Counted from the first letter of the stretch, positions 24,460 through 36,932 are shown. The stretch is 64,000 bases of DNA from Lunularia cruciata (GCA_948567375.1 OX419755.1:70436944-70500943), one strand, 5' to 3'. Notes: a model not told the origin generated them from the sequence alone. A program made the numbers and translations.

Positions 24460-26400
24460 TGGCTCACTCCTAGCATTGTTTAGTGTGAGAAATATTCATC
24501 ATTGTTGAAGTATTGACTTTGGATTGGAAGACTTCACCATCTTCCTCTTTGTCAACTTTGTAACACTCCAAGTACTTGGCTTTATCTTCATCTAAAGACC
24601 ACTCTAAAGAGTTCAACTTATATCTTTTGTTTGAGAAAGATATCTCTCCTACAAATGATATCTTTCTCCAAGACACCATGATGGATTTTAAGTTGGGTCT
24701 TATAGTGTCTTTAACCTCAACTTGTGTTGGTATTAGTCAAATAGTCACGTGAGCACCATACAACCAAGGTCTACCCATCAATATTGCATATATACTATCT
24801 TGCAAATTGGTTGAAATATGACATAACTCAAGTGAAAGAGAATACTACAAATTGTGGCCAACATGTTGGATAGGAGGTCCTAAAGGCTATCTTTGGGTCT
24901 AGTCTACAAATTTTTCACTTGAAGAGCTGGCTTGAATTTTATAAACCCCAACCTATGAGCAATGTCCTTTCTCATCATATTAACTCCTGATCACAAGTTG
25001 ATTGGGATTTGTTTTATAATAGACCAAAGTTACCAATTCAATTTTTGGTGAGCCCAAGTCTTCTTGCTCTATTTTGTAAATAGTAGGTAACTCATTCTTC
25101 TTCACTTGTTATACTTTCACTTCTTCACTTCTTTGAGAGTGAGATTAAGTTATTTCTTATAAAACTTCTTGTCTTCCCATTGTTGTTTAAAAATGTCCAT
25201 CTTAGTGGAAGCCAAATTGTCAACAATATCATATTTTGGAATCTCAAATAAAGATCCAATAGTCCTCTATTTCTTAGGTTTTTTTGTCTTCCTTCAAAGC
25301 ATCCTCCTTTGGAAGGGTCTTGTTTAGTTGAGTATTCAAACATGCAATATTCCATTTCAAATTATAATAATTAGGAGTTCCTTAAGAAAGAAATCCCACA
25401 ATTGCTGCACTAGCTTGCATTTGCTTTATCTTTGCTTGTAGCAATCCTTCAACTACTTGGATAATGGTAAGGAAAATATGTCAAACCTTTTATCCTCTTG
25501 AGAATTTTTTGAACTTTAGACTTCTTTCTCTTCAAGCACATCCCATAGGATTTTTGGCTTAGCCTTTTTAGGATTTTCTTCTCCTTCTTAAAGAGTATCT
25601 CCTTCCTCTCTATTTAGACTTTGGTTTCAAAGAGGAGAGAGAGTCAAACAAAGAAACTTCCTTCTTGGTCTTGCTATATCTTTTTTTAACCTATTGAACT
25701 TCCATAGCAAGCCAACTCCTATCCTCAAATGATGGTAGGGATTCCATTCAATTTCCTCCAAAGTCATGCAATAGATATGAGTATCTATCAACCTTTGTTA
25801 AAGATAGCATATGCACAAATTGGATTGGTACCTTTAGGTTGGCAATTGCATATAACTAGTAATAGCATGCACTAGAGCCTTGCCATTTAAACATAGAAGT
25901 ATGTAGCATATTGGTTTTTTAGGCTTTGGAAAATTTGGTGCACAATGATCAAAAGCTCCACAATTATAACATGGTCCAAGATTCAAATTCTATAATGGTT
26001 ACATGATCCTTTATGTGGATCATCACTTGCACACCCCCTTGGTACATACCTCAAGATAGTTACAAGAAAGATAGGAGTAGTATTAAGAATCTTCTAAATA
26101 GAAAATAGTGGTTCTTCATCTTCAACAAAATATTTTTGCATTTTCTACATAGGAATCCAATCTATTTTTATGCAAGATATGATAGTTGCAATATTAAACA
26201 TTAAATGTTTGCAAAAAATGTTTGGACAAGTGTATAGAAGAGGTCTCTTCTTATCCTTTGCACTAACCTTGAAGTTTGAAAAATCCTTAATTAGGTCCTC
26301 CAACTTGCTATCCATGTACTCTGAGGACTTTAGAAGAATCATAACTTTGGGTCTCCTATGTACTTGTCTCTCCCTTTTCACTTTTTCTCATCTTTAGACA
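24460..26400 (-). mobile_element. gag-protease relic of an LTR retroelement (fossil)
   Basis: Minus-strand pieces point to an old retroelement. A zinc-knuckle-like stretch, CYNCGAFDH, lies near 25985-25930. Near 24810-24720 a protease-like end block can be read as GRPWLYGAHVT-type sequence, common downstream of the retropepsin domain in plant Gypsy-like elements, followed by NLKSIMVSWRKISF at about 24700-24650. No LTRs were found for it. It is heavily decayed. The family is uncertain. Confidence 0.5.
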
Positions 26401-26929
26401 AAGATGATAATAATCAAGAAAAATAATTTGACAAGCTTGAAGATAAAGGAGTGATATTTATGAAGACCTATTTGTTAATGTCTTATTGCTTCTCCCTCCA
26501 TTTTGGGAATAGTGTTTCTTCTTGGAGGGATCAATTTGAGTTGTCTCATGCAACTTTGAAAACTTCACAACTTTAGCTGATGTGTAATGTTTTTATTCTT
26601 GGGCAAAGATATAGATGTCCAAAGGAGTCCACCTAAAAACTAAGCAACACCTTTAAAGTAGCACAACATTATGCATCCTCTTCTTTGGACTCAATTTTAA
26701 AGGCTCTTAAACTATTGAATGTAGATAAATTTCTCCTTCTTCTTCCAATTGAGAATAGTGGCATAGAAAAATATTAGTTTCATATAATCCAATCTTCTAA
26801 ATTTCTTAAGAAACTTGTCTAAATGTAAGCCAATCAATATTTATTAGTGGGATCTTGATTGACATGTGTATACTAAATTCTTGCCTTCTTAAAAAAAAAG
26901 ACTTCAAATACTCATCAAGTTTTATTAGA

Positions 26930-27770
26930 ATATGGGATAGGAAATTCGGAGGAGAGCGGGATGATTTCAAGTTAAGTTTTGAAGCAAGATCCCATTATGT
27001 TCTGGTTGAGTACTCACAATCTTCTTTGGATAGACATAAAAAGTCCATTTTCCTCATAATCCAACTTTCACAAGAGTATATAGATGACAAATGAGAAAAC
27101 TCTTGGGAGTTGGGTTTGGAGAGATGGAGTGACAAAGAGTACCTTGATGATGTGGATATAACTTTGGAATTCATCCATGGGTATTGAAAGAAAGGATTGT
27201 AGCACCTTGCAATTTAGAATTTGTGATCAAGTTCTTTGGAGTGTTTGATCCTTTTGAGTTTAAGTAATTGGTGAGGATGGATATAAAATTATGTAGAACT
27301 TTAGTGGATTTTCTTAAGGAGCACAATGTCTTTAGAAGCGCAGATGTGGATATAAATGAAACTACATATGCCTTTAATTGGCATTAGCATTGGACAGATT
27401 TGGACACAATAGGAACGGAGCCTCTATGGCCAAAGGGATGAATCTATGGAGTATTATTGTTGGATCTATCACCAAATTTACTCATAAGGTAATCACTTTT
27501 GGATTGTTCATTTTAGAGAACCAAGTGCAATGGCCAAGGTTGGGAGAAAGAGCTAGATTTCAATAGTGTGTGCATGGAAGGAATTCAAGGATGTGTTGGG
27601 TTAATAGATGGGACTCCTTTTCCTTAATCTTAGAGGCAAACAATAAATGAGGAAATTTATTTCAGCAAATAGTGAGCACACTCAATCTATGGACAGGTGA
27701 TATGTGATGATAAATGTAGAATTATCCATTTTGTAGGAGGTAAAGGTCTACAATTGGTTAATGCATTTGT
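26930..27770 (+). mobile_element. PIF/Harbinger transposase relic
   Basis: A decayed plus-strand DNA-transposon transposase. The N-terminal part reads as SHYVLVEYSQSSLDRHKKSI (about 26990-27050). The middle part, LALDRFGHNRNGASM then MNLWSIIVGSI, lies at 27380-27460. The first DDE Asp block, GCVGLIDGTPFP, is at about 27588-27625, and the second, GQVICDDKCRIIHFVGG, at about 27693-27743. This matches the DDE_4 / HARBI1-type arrangement. It needs several frame changes and contains in-frame stops (for example just after TPFP and within the EFK-LVRMDIK stretch near 27262), so it is dead. The third acidic residue and the terminal inverted repeats were not found. Confidence 0.75.
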
Positions 27771-27949
27771 TGTGCCTTACTTGCCTTGTGTATTTCATGT
27801 ATCTTGTGTTTGTTAGTATCTTTATGTACTTTGTATATTTCATGTATCTTGTGTGTTGAGTATGTATGATTGGCTCTTGTCACAACATGACCTATTTAAA
27901 GAGGTCAAAGCTTCAGTCTGAACTTAACTTGAAAAGAGAATGTAATTTT

Positions 27950-28268
27950 TTTGAATGCCATCAATATTTATTGGGTGATTTGGATATGTGTCCATGAACC
28001 ATCTAGTTCTATCTTTTAAGCAAGCGCACATCCAAGCTTGGGGTTTATATGTGGTTTGGATACAAGGCTCAAAAGAAGCTTCCAAGGAAGGTTCCTTTTA
28101 GGATCCATTCCACTTGGGCTGCAAGGTTAGCTAGCCAACTTGGCATACAAGTTACTCAATCCTTGGAAAGTTAGTAGAAGCTTCTCATCAAGAACCTTCA
28201 TGTATGTTCTAGAAAATTCTTAGAGTTTTCTAGCTATATTTAATCTCTAATAACTCCATATTAGTACA
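27950..28268 (-). repeat. Diverged B-type LTR, 3' end of element D
   Basis: The right edge reads, reversed, TGTACTAATATGGAG, close to the TGTAACAATATGGAG start of the B LTR. Further in it keeps the CCAAGTTGGC and AAGCTTC blocks and an ATAAACC box. The left edge is too decayed to place exactly. Confidence 0.6.
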
Positions 28269-28356
28269 TATTCCACACCACTAGTTGGCGATCTACTCAT
28301 CGCCATGGAGTTTTCAAACCTTTGTATGGTAGTTTTGAGTATTTTGAGATGAGAGA

Positions 28357-29118
28357 TGTAATACCAATAGCTAGATATATTATCTAGAAGTAAAAATTGA
28401 CTTGATAGCATCTAGATATGATGTTATATATGATGGGCTAGGTAGATCAGGTAGAGATGTAATAAAAATAACACTTCTATTAATAGAGCAAGAGCCAAAA
28501 ATAGCTTAAAATGTAACACCAATAGTTAAATAGATTATCAGGAGGTGGAAATTGGCTTGGTAACATATGGAAGGATGTTATAGATAATGGACTAAGTAGA
28601 TCAGATAGAGGTATGACCAAGAGAGTACTTCTACTAATATGGTAGGAGCCAAAAATAGTCTGAGAACTTTAGAGCCAATTTTGAAAGCCTAAATGGATGA
28701 ATTAGGCCTAAAAAATGTGCAGATTCCACCCACTCATCCACCCAACTAATAGAGGAAAAGATGGCATTCCCTCCTCCTTGGTTTGTCCCATTGAGAGCTT
28801 TCAAAGGTACTTCACCCATGTGAGTTTGAGATTCTTACAAGAAGATTCTCTAAATATTCCCTCAAGTCAAAGCTTGTTTGACCAACCAGATAGGACTAGA
28901 ATCAACATGTCATTCATACACGCAACTAATCTAAGAGAAGAGCTCCCTGCTAGGTCACCTACCCATGTATCTGATCCAAAGATGGAACTCCTTTTGAGTG
29001 TATTCTCTTTGTTATATAATAAAGTCAAGGTGTTTGTTTGGGGCCTTGGAGGAGTGAGTGTGAAGCTTGGGTTTCTTCTCTTGTGTTTCTCTTAGGGTCT
29101 CCTATCCTCATAATATTA
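28357..29118 (+). repeat. Solo family C LTR in element D
   Basis: About 760 bp with the C LTR start TGTAATACCAATAGCTAG and the typical order of blocks, including the TTATATAATAAAG box near 29013-29026. It splits the chromodomain end of element D: D sequence stops at about 28356 and resumes with GAAGTTCCCATG at about 29122. Likely target duplication AGAGA / AGAAG. No internal C sequence follows, so it is solo. Confidence 0.8.
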
Positions 29119-30149
29119 TAGAAGAAGTTCCCATGTGGTGTCATGAAGGGGATATCCTTGCTAAAGGACTTTATACTTTATGTGTTAATTGGATGTCTTG
29201 TCATGAAAAAATACAATCAACTTTGTATTCTTCACAATCATTGATAGGGATTGGAGGAGGAGTGGGTTTAGGGTTAGAAACAAAATCAATTTAACTTCAA
29301 AATGTGGAAGACAAGATGGATCCTCATATGAGCAAGAGCAAGTTTGCAAGCAATAAGAGAAATGATTTGAGTAATATCAAATGGACCTATTCAAGTTCAT
29401 GAACTTGGTTGCCAAGAAGGAGAAGGAGGTTATTAGAGGAAAATGTGACCTTATCATCTTGAAAGGTGAGATCATGATAATGTAGATCAACGTATTGCTT
29501 TTGTCAATTTTGTGCAACTAGAAGATGAGACTTAGCTTAGTGTAAGATGTAGATAACATGAAGGTGGAATTATGGGGGATTTGAGATGCTAATGGAGCAA
29601 GTAGAGAATCAAGAATGAGTGGATCTTGTCCATAATTGAGAACAAAGGTAAAGAAGCTTGTACTTGCTTGCTTGGAGTTATTATAGATAAATTTGGCAAT
29701 TATAAGATAAGTATCCCAATTGGTGTGATGAATTGACCAAGGCAAGTAGCATATTTTCCAAAGTGTTATTGGCTCATTTGGTTTACCCATTAGTTTGAAG
29801 ATGATAGGTTGTAGACAAGGTAAGCTTAGTATCAAGTAGCTTGAAGAGTACTTGCTAAAATTTACCAATAAATTAGGGATCAAAATCAAAGATGAGAACC
29901 CTTAGTATCACATGGTGCTTGAAGATGGTGTTGAAGTAGACCTTAGCCAACATTGGAGCATCTATTATGTGCATGGTAGGTGCCAAATGAATATGCTTGT
30001 TTAGCATATCAATAAACACTATTATAGTTATATAGCCTTGGTCTATCTTTGGCAAGGATGCAATGAGATCTAAGCTCACATATTCCCATTAGCTAGATGG
30101 AATTGGTAGGGGTTGAAGTAGTTTACCCTGTGTCTAGATGCTTATCTTG

Positions 30150-30470
30150 TTACATATTGGTAGTTCTTGCACAATCAAATGAATTCTCAAACTCTTGTGC
30201 CATGTTTGATCACCACCATTTGCATTGTAGGGTACTCAATGTCTTTTCCACACCCATGTGACCAGTGATTGGTAAGTCATATGTTTCTTGAATTTTCACA
30301 AGTTACATATCTTTCAGTATTGGAACATAGATTTGATCCTTGTCATATATTGGTAGTTCTTGCATGATCAGATGAACTCTCAAATCTCTTGTGCCATGTT
30401 TGATCACCACAATTAGCATTGTAGGGTACTCAATGTCTTTTCCACACCCATGTGACCAATGATTGGTAAG
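30150..30470. repeat. Tandem duplication of about 195 bp inside element D
   Basis: The stretch containing TGGTAGTTCTTGCA, TTGTGCCATGTTTGATCACC and CCACACCCATGTGACCA occurs twice in a row (about 30150-30280 and 30345-30470). Element C inserted at the end of the second copy, just after GATTGGTAAG. Confidence 0.75.
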
Positions 30471-31209
30471 TGTAATACCAAAAGCTAGCCATATGATCTG
30501 GATGTGAAATTTGGTTTGGTAATATCTAGAATGATGTTATATATGATGGTCAAAATAGATCAGATATAAGTATCACCAAAAGAGTACTTCTACTCATAAA
30601 TCAGAAACCAAAATAGACTTGAGAACTTTAGACCCAATAGCTAGACATATGATTTAAAGGTGAGAATTGGTTTGGTAACATCGAGAAAGATGTTAAACAT
30701 GATGGACTAAACAGATCAGAACAAGGTATCACCAAAAGGGGACTTCTACTAATAGAGTAGGAACCAAAATATGCCAAAAATCTTTGAAGGCAATTTTGAA
30801 GGCCTAAACGGATGAATTAGGCCTCAAAAATGTGAAGATTCTCCACCTCCCAATAGAGGAAAGGTTGGACTTCCCTCCCCCTAGTTTGTCTTGTCAAGAG
30901 CTTTCCAATGGTACCTTACTCATGTGATTTTGAGACTCCTATAGGAAGATTCCCTAAAATATTCCCTTTGATCAAAGCTTGTTTGACCAACCAGATAGGA
31001 CCTAGACCAACATGTCACCCATCCAAGTAAGTAATCCAAGGTTGGAGCTTGCTGACATGTCACCTATCTGTGTGCCTAATCCTATGGTGGAGCTACCTTG
31101 GGGGAGATACTCTTTGTCTATATAATCAAGAGAAGATGCTCCTTTGGAGCACCGAATGTTGAGTGTGTAATGTGTGTTTTCTCTCTTCTCTTGTCCTTGG
31201 AGTATTACA
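30471..31209 (+). repeat. 5' LTR of element C
   Basis: A 739-bp LTR starting TGTAATACC and ending TATTACA, with a TATATAAT box near 31117-31124 and, just after it, a short hairpin around GGAGCACC. It is followed directly by the primer-binding site. Confidence 0.9.
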
Positions 31210-32745
31210 ATGGTATCAAAGTAAGTGTCTTAGTCCAAGAGAGTGGATCACCCCTCTTGGAAGAACACAAACTACTGAAACTGAGTAATTTGAGGTGGAG
31301 AACATAGAGTAATTGCTAGACTTAGGAAGGACTTTAGAGAGCGGACGGGATGGATGCATCGGGAGGACAATTCCTGCACCTAGCTTTCCATTCCCAAATC
31401 CATTCCATATCAATGTTATGTACATCCAGCATGAGCAAATGAAGGTATCGCTAGTTTGTCACTTTGGCATAGAATTCATGGATAGGGTGATGAACTCACC
31501 AAACCCGGTGATTCTACCTATAGTGATATATGATGGAGAGTGGGATTTGACAATCTACATTCTTTTATGATTATATGGATGTGAATGTCCCAAATCCTCT
31601 CCCTTTCAACACTCAAGTAGAAATCTGTTACGTTGTGAGACCAAAAGTGATGTTTAGAGATTTTGTGGTTAGGAATTTTGGTGAGGAGTATTATCAACGA
31701 GTGATAGCTTTTGAGGTCCCAATAGTAGTTTCTATAGTTTGTGTGCCTTCCCGAGTGATCATTTTGACTTTGTATTAAAGTAGACATTAGCAATTGAGTG
31801 TTGCAGGAACCATGGATCCGTAATTGCAAGAGCTAGTGCAAGGAATGCAAGGGATGTTGAATGAATTTTGAGAGATTAAGATGACCATGGAAACATTACA
31901 AAGTCAAGTGCAAATCCTTAGGAACGATCAAGCCATGCAAGAAGAAGAAGAATTGTCTCAAAACCCAGTACTTGTGACTAAAGTACTTGGAGAGGCACTT
32001 GTGCCTACAAACACTATCAATGATGAAGCCACATTGCTACTCTGGATGAAGAAGACATGCAACATCAAGCCTTACAAGGGGGCTGCGTATGATGGGAGTA
32101 GTGGAAAATTGGATCTCAAGAATGAATCAATATTTCTGATTGTTCTCAGTAAAGATCACGGAGCATGTTGTAGGCATGTTTGCATGTGGGTACTTGATTG
32201 ATAAAGCACTCACATGGTATTATGCTTGGGAACGATCCATATTGTTAAAGAGAAGGGAAGTCACGTAGACAAAAATGCAAGAAGGATTGCTAAAGAATTT
32301 CCAAATGGTGGATTTTGTGCAAATGGCTCGAACCCGACTATGGGGATTGAGACAAAAGAATAGCATACAAGAGTATGTGGAGGCATTTCTAGATCTACAA
32401 GTTGCAATAACCAACATGAGTCCAATAGAGGCTCTCTACAATTTCAAATGAGGGTTAAAGGAGCAGATTTGCCAAGAAGTCATGGTGCAAAATCCTTGCA
32501 CGATATTTGAAGCCATTGCTTGTGCGCAAAGAATAGTAAGAGCATTGGGTGGAGGTGAAAGAGCTATTCAACCTCAACATTATCGGGCAAAAATGCCACA
32601 CATGGGTGGACCAGTACCCATGGAATTGAGCAACCTTTGATTTCAAGATCAAGGAGCACGACCACTTCAAGGGGAGCATGGACGGGTAGAAGAACAAAGA
32701 AATGGAGCCTCACAAGGAGAAGGAACTCAAGGAGAACAACGCCAT

Positions 32746-32787
32746 TGTTACAATTGTGGCTGTATTGGGCACATATCTACCAATTGT
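32746..32787 (+). pseudogene. CCHC zinc knuckle in gag of element C (fossil)
   Basis: Fourteen codons reading CYNCGCIGHISTNC, the standard C-X2-C-X4-H-X4-C nucleocapsid knuckle, which binds the element's own RNA. It is in the expected place between the gag body and protease. Confidence 0.85.
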
Positions 32788-33589
32788 CGCACTCGTTTCC
32801 CTAGAGGCCCTTGGCCTTTGTATAGGTGATCTTTGAACAACATGGAGAGGCGCATTGAAGAGGAGGAGGTAGAAATCACTCTGGAAAACAAAGATCGCCA
32901 ATAAATGTATCCCGTGGCCTTATTGGCTCAATAAGGAAGAAGAGAAGCGAGGGAAGGAAGAAGACTAATGTGCAAAGATCCCGAAAGGCAACCTCACAAT
33001 TGATTGTCGTGAATGGAATCCTAGAAGGCAATCAAGTGAGAGTATTAATTGATCTGGGAGCAAAAGAGAATTTCTTATCTCACTTTATTGCAATAAGATT
33101 GGAATAGATCTAGAGAGAGATAGGAGTGAAGAAGTAGAGTTGCCTAACGGGCAAACAAAGAGGATTAAATCTTTACTAAATGGGTAACACTCTCTGTAGG
33201 AGAATATCAAGAAGTAATTGAGTGGTGAGTGATACAATTAGCTCATTATGATGCAATCTTAGGCATGCCATGGATGGAGCATTACAACCCTATGGTAGAT
33301 TGGAGGAAGAAAGTAGTGAGAACCCACCAATGGTCAATCATTGGGGTTAAAGAAAAATCACCCAAGCAAGATCTACCTCAATATGTCATAGGGACAACAA
33401 TTGTCTATAAGACCGATAGATGTTTCATCGGTCTAATAAGAGAAGTCCAGAGTGCACAACTCGATGGACAAGTTCTTGAGAAATTGAAGGCTATGATGGA
33501 TGAATTTCAAGATGTCTTTCCCGATGATCTACACTCCAAAAAAAAGAGTAGATCATAAAACTGAGACACTCACGGGGAAGACATCTCCT

Positions 33590-34700
33590 TGTAAGGCCCC
33601 ATATCGCCTATCACCTCATGAGTTGGAGGAGTGTAAGACTCAAATTGAGTAGATGTTGCAAAAGGGGTTCATCCAACCTAGCATATCACCATATGGGGCT
33701 CTTGTCTTGTTTGTGAAGAAGAAGGATGGTACAATGCGCATGTGCATTGACTATCGAGGTCTCAATCAACACACAATGAAAAACAAATACCTCTTACCTC
33801 ACATGGATGACTTGTTTGATCAACTCCATGGAGCGAGACACTTCACCAAATTGGACTTGTGGAGTGATTTCAATCAAATCCAAATTGTAGAGGAAGATGT
33901 GTACAAAACTGCCTTTTGAACCAGGTATGGCCACTTCGAGTATCTTGTGATGCCTTTTGGCCTCACCAATGCACCTGCCACTTTCATGAGTCTAATGAAT
34001 GACATATTTTTTCCATACTTAGATAAGTCTGTTATCGTCTTCTTGGACAATATCTTAGTATACAATAACACGATGACGGAACACAAACAATATCTACGAG
34101 AGGTCCTCCAAATTCTAAGACAAGATCAATTGTATGCCAAAATCTCAAAGTGCAAGTTTGGCAAGTCTGAAGTAGACTACTTGGGGGCATAGAGTAAGTG
34201 TAGAGGGCATTCAAGTTTTGATAGATAAAATAGAGGCCATTCAAAAATGGCGTGCCCTAGAAGATTAGACTCAACTCAAGAGCTTCTTGGGGTTGACGGG
34301 ATTCTATCATAGATTTGTCAAGGACTTCTCCAAGGTTGCACAACCTTTAATGGCACTACTTGGCAAAGAGAAGAAGTGGACATGGGGAACCGCACAAGAG
34401 TTGGCCTCTCAAGAATTGAAAGCCGCCTTGCTACATGCACCAGTCTTGAAGTGGTATGACCCAAAATGACCAATCAAGTTGGCTATAGATGCATCAAGCG
34501 TAGCAATAGGAGCAGCCCTACAACAAGAGTGGCATGACGGATGGCATCCAATTGCATATTTCTCTCAAAATTTATTACCGTTAGAGCACAACTACCACAC
34601 CACAGAACAAGAAGAGCTGGCCATTGTTCTGGCAACCAAGCATTGGAAGCACTATCTAGGCAAGAAGGTATTTGTAGTAGAGATAGACCATAAACCTCTA
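33590..34700 (+). pseudogene. Reverse transcriptase and first part of RNase H, element C (fossil)
   Basis: RT blocks in order: [30 protein letters not shown], the FTKLDL block, [19 protein letters not shown], then the VIVFLDN block at the active-site position. RNase H begins around WHPIAYFSQNLLPLEHNYHT, and the reading reaches VEIDHKPLV where element B entered. Confidence 0.85.
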
Positions 34701-34845
34701 GTGTAACAATATGGAGTTTAGCGATGAAGTTAGTTGGGTTTACAAAGTAGAAAATAAGACAAAATAGTCTAGAATATTCTAGAAGTATCTAAGAAGCTTC
34801 TTAGGAAGCTTCCCAACTAGTTAACTTGCGCTCTAAGCAGGTAGC

Positions 34846-34858
34846 TTCTAGAAGCTTC
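34846..34858 (+). promoter_or_regulatory. Heat-shock-element-like site in the 5' LTR of B
   Basis: TTCTAGAAGCTTC has three inverted 5-bp units (TTC, GAA, TTC with two-base gaps), the consensus for trimeric heat-shock factor. It lies about 140 bp upstream of the TATAAATA box. Further pairs and palindromes of the same type occur between them. Binding is inferred from sequence only. Confidence 0.55.
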
Positions 34859-34998
34859 TAACTAGCTTAGCTTGCACTCCAAGTAGGCGGCTTCTAGAAG
34901 GAAGCTTCTTGAGAAGCTTCGTGGTTAACTTGGCTTGCACTCCAAGAAAGTGGCTCAAGGAAGCTTCTTGAGAAGCTTCATGAGTCTTGTATGCTACC

Positions 34999-35006
34999 TA
35001 TAAATA
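34999..35006 (+). promoter_or_regulatory. TATA box of element B
   Basis: TATAAATA in the LTR, conserved in the copies at 4214-4626 and 39916-40294. It lies about 105 bp before the LTR end, so transcription would start within the LTR in the usual way. Confidence 0.7.
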
Positions 35007-35110
35007 CCAAAGCCGAAGCTCATGCTAGGCATTTGGAGTTTTCCCTCATTCAAGTGTCCCAATGTGAGTTTCCATTCTCCTATTTCTCTCCTCGGTTTCG
35101 GTCTTTTACA

Positions 35111-35122
35111 TTGTATCAGAGC
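35111..35122 (+). other. Primer-binding site of element B
   Basis: TTGTATCAGAGC directly after the 5' LTR, close to TGGTATCAGAGC, which is complementary to the 3' end of plant initiator tRNA-Met and is the usual primer of chromoviruses. Confidence 0.8.
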
Positions 35123-36156
35123 AGGAATGGGATGGATGGAATTTATGGACCACCAAATCCACTTCCACCAAACCATTGGGACTTTCATGTCCAGATATTA
35201 CCAAAGCATCGTTTCACACAATTCATCACCTCGCGCTTTGGGCAGGATTTTCTACATATGATCACTGTCTTAGAGGAACCCTTGATACTTCCAATGGTAA
35301 CTTATGGAGAATGGTGGACGTGTTGTATCTATGTGTTAATCAACTAGATAAATTGAGGGTAGTGGAATAGAGTAGAAGCAATGACGGCAATACTGGATGT
35401 TATCCTTGCAATGCAACAACAAATCAAGCATTACTCAATTGTTGGATGAACGAGACCAGCAACGACGAGAATAGATAGATAGAGCGCCAGTTCTAGATGG
35501 AGAAGATCGCATTTGATTCCCTAAACCCAAGGTATTTGAAGGCAAGAATCTCCCGAGTGCAGTGGAGAATTTTGTGTTTGATTGTGAACGTTGTTTTGAA
35601 GTTGCCAATCTACAAGATGAGCAAAAATAGATTCTCTTGGCTTCTAGCCAATTGGATGGAGTAGCAAAGCTATGGTGGAGATTCTGAGTGGAACAAACCG
35701 AACGACAAATGGTTGCACCAATCTTGACGGGTGGAATTCAAGAGCGCAATAATCAGTTGGTTCCAAGCTATAAATGCCACACAAGCTGCATGAGATAAGT
35801 TGGCAGAGTTGAAACAGATTGGCTCTGTTAGAAGTTACATCTCGCAGTTCTAAAACACCATCATGCAGATCCCAGATATTTTGGAAGGTGAAGCTCTGGA
35901 TTGATTTGTGAGGGGCTTGAAGGCAAGAACCAAATTAGAGGTAACCATGCGAGAGCCACAACACTTGGAGGAATCCATGCGATTGGCCGAACGTTTTGAT
36001 TCCTTGGTGGCAACAACTTGGTCTTGACCTCAACCTCCACAAAGCCTACCAATACACTACACACAAGTGGAGGAGCCAGCACCAATGGAGATTGATGCAA
36101 TTCAACAAAGACCACTGAGCATGGCGGACAAAGAGAAATTGTAACAAAATGGTGGT

Positions 36157-36198
36157 TGTTTTTATTGTCGCCAATTGGTGCATTGCATTGCTGAATGT
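36157..36198 (+). pseudogene. CCHC zinc knuckle in gag of element B (fossil)
   Basis: Fourteen codons reading CFYCRQLVHCIAEC, spacing C-X2-C-X4-H-X4-C. It marks the C-terminal end of gag and stands before the VDSGSSKNC protease block at about 36402. Confidence 0.85.
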
Positions 36199-36752
36199 CC
36201 ACTCAAGAATGGATGACCTCAACAAGTTGCCCAAGTGGAGGTTGTGGAGCAGAATGATCTGGGAAACAAGGAATCCCAGAAGGAGATTTTGAGCCACCTA
36301 TTGGGAGCTCGATTAGTTCCAATGGGATTGAAGGCTCGACCTATGCAAGTCTGCTTCACTTGCAAGGTATGATATCTAATCGAGGTTGTAGGGTTGTAGA
36401 ATTTTGGTTGATTCTGGAAGTTCAAAGAATTGCATGTCTATGCAAGTAGCAAAGGAATTGGATATTCCTATCAAGCTAGTAATTGGAAGTAGTTTGATAA
36501 TGGCGGATGGTAGAAAGGGTTCTGCATCCCGCACCTCGCATCCTGTTACCTTCAAGATTGGGAAGGAGTATTTGGAGTGTATGAGGTTTGTAGTGGTACC
36601 TCTACATTATGATATCATTCTGGGTCTACCTTGGCTTGAATGTCATAAGGTTCAATTCGATTGGACCCGATGCCAAATTCAAGTACAACACCAAGGTAGG
36701 AATTTCCGATTAGGTTGTCTGGCACCTCTGAGTAAGACACCTAAGAATAGTC

Positions 36753-36932
36753 AAGCCCAAGATAGGAAGTTTGTTGAGAAGGTAGCTATAGAGCAAACCT
36801 TGAAGGAAGTGGAGTCCCAAGATGGGAAGTTTGCCAAGAAGGCAACCATGGAGCAAGCTTGGAAGAGAGATGAGTCCCTAGAAGGGAAGTTTGTTAGTAA
36901 AGCAGCCATAGAGCAAGCTTTGGAGGAAGATA
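36753..36932 (+). repeat. Three tandem 60-bp coding repeats between protease and RT of element B
   Basis: Three in-frame units of about 20 residues with a common core: DRKFVEKVAIEQTL, then DGKFAKKATMEQAW, then EGKFVSKAAIEQAL. They are rich in Lys and Glu and likely helical. I see no such block in elements C or D. The linker lies between the protease and the RT start, where length variation is tolerated. Confidence 0.85.

Larger units (their letters stand above)
34702..35110 (+). repeat. 5' LTR of element B
   Basis: 409 bp, TGTAACA...TTTTACA. It carries several GAAGCTTC-type palindromes, a perfect three-unit heat-shock-element motif (34846-34858) and a TATAAATA box (34999-35006). It is longer than the 3' LTR because that copy lost about 30 bp near its start. 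Confidence 0.93.

Noticed and set aside
28634-29095. Open frames of 61 and 126 codons
   Set aside because: Both lie inside a solo C LTR.
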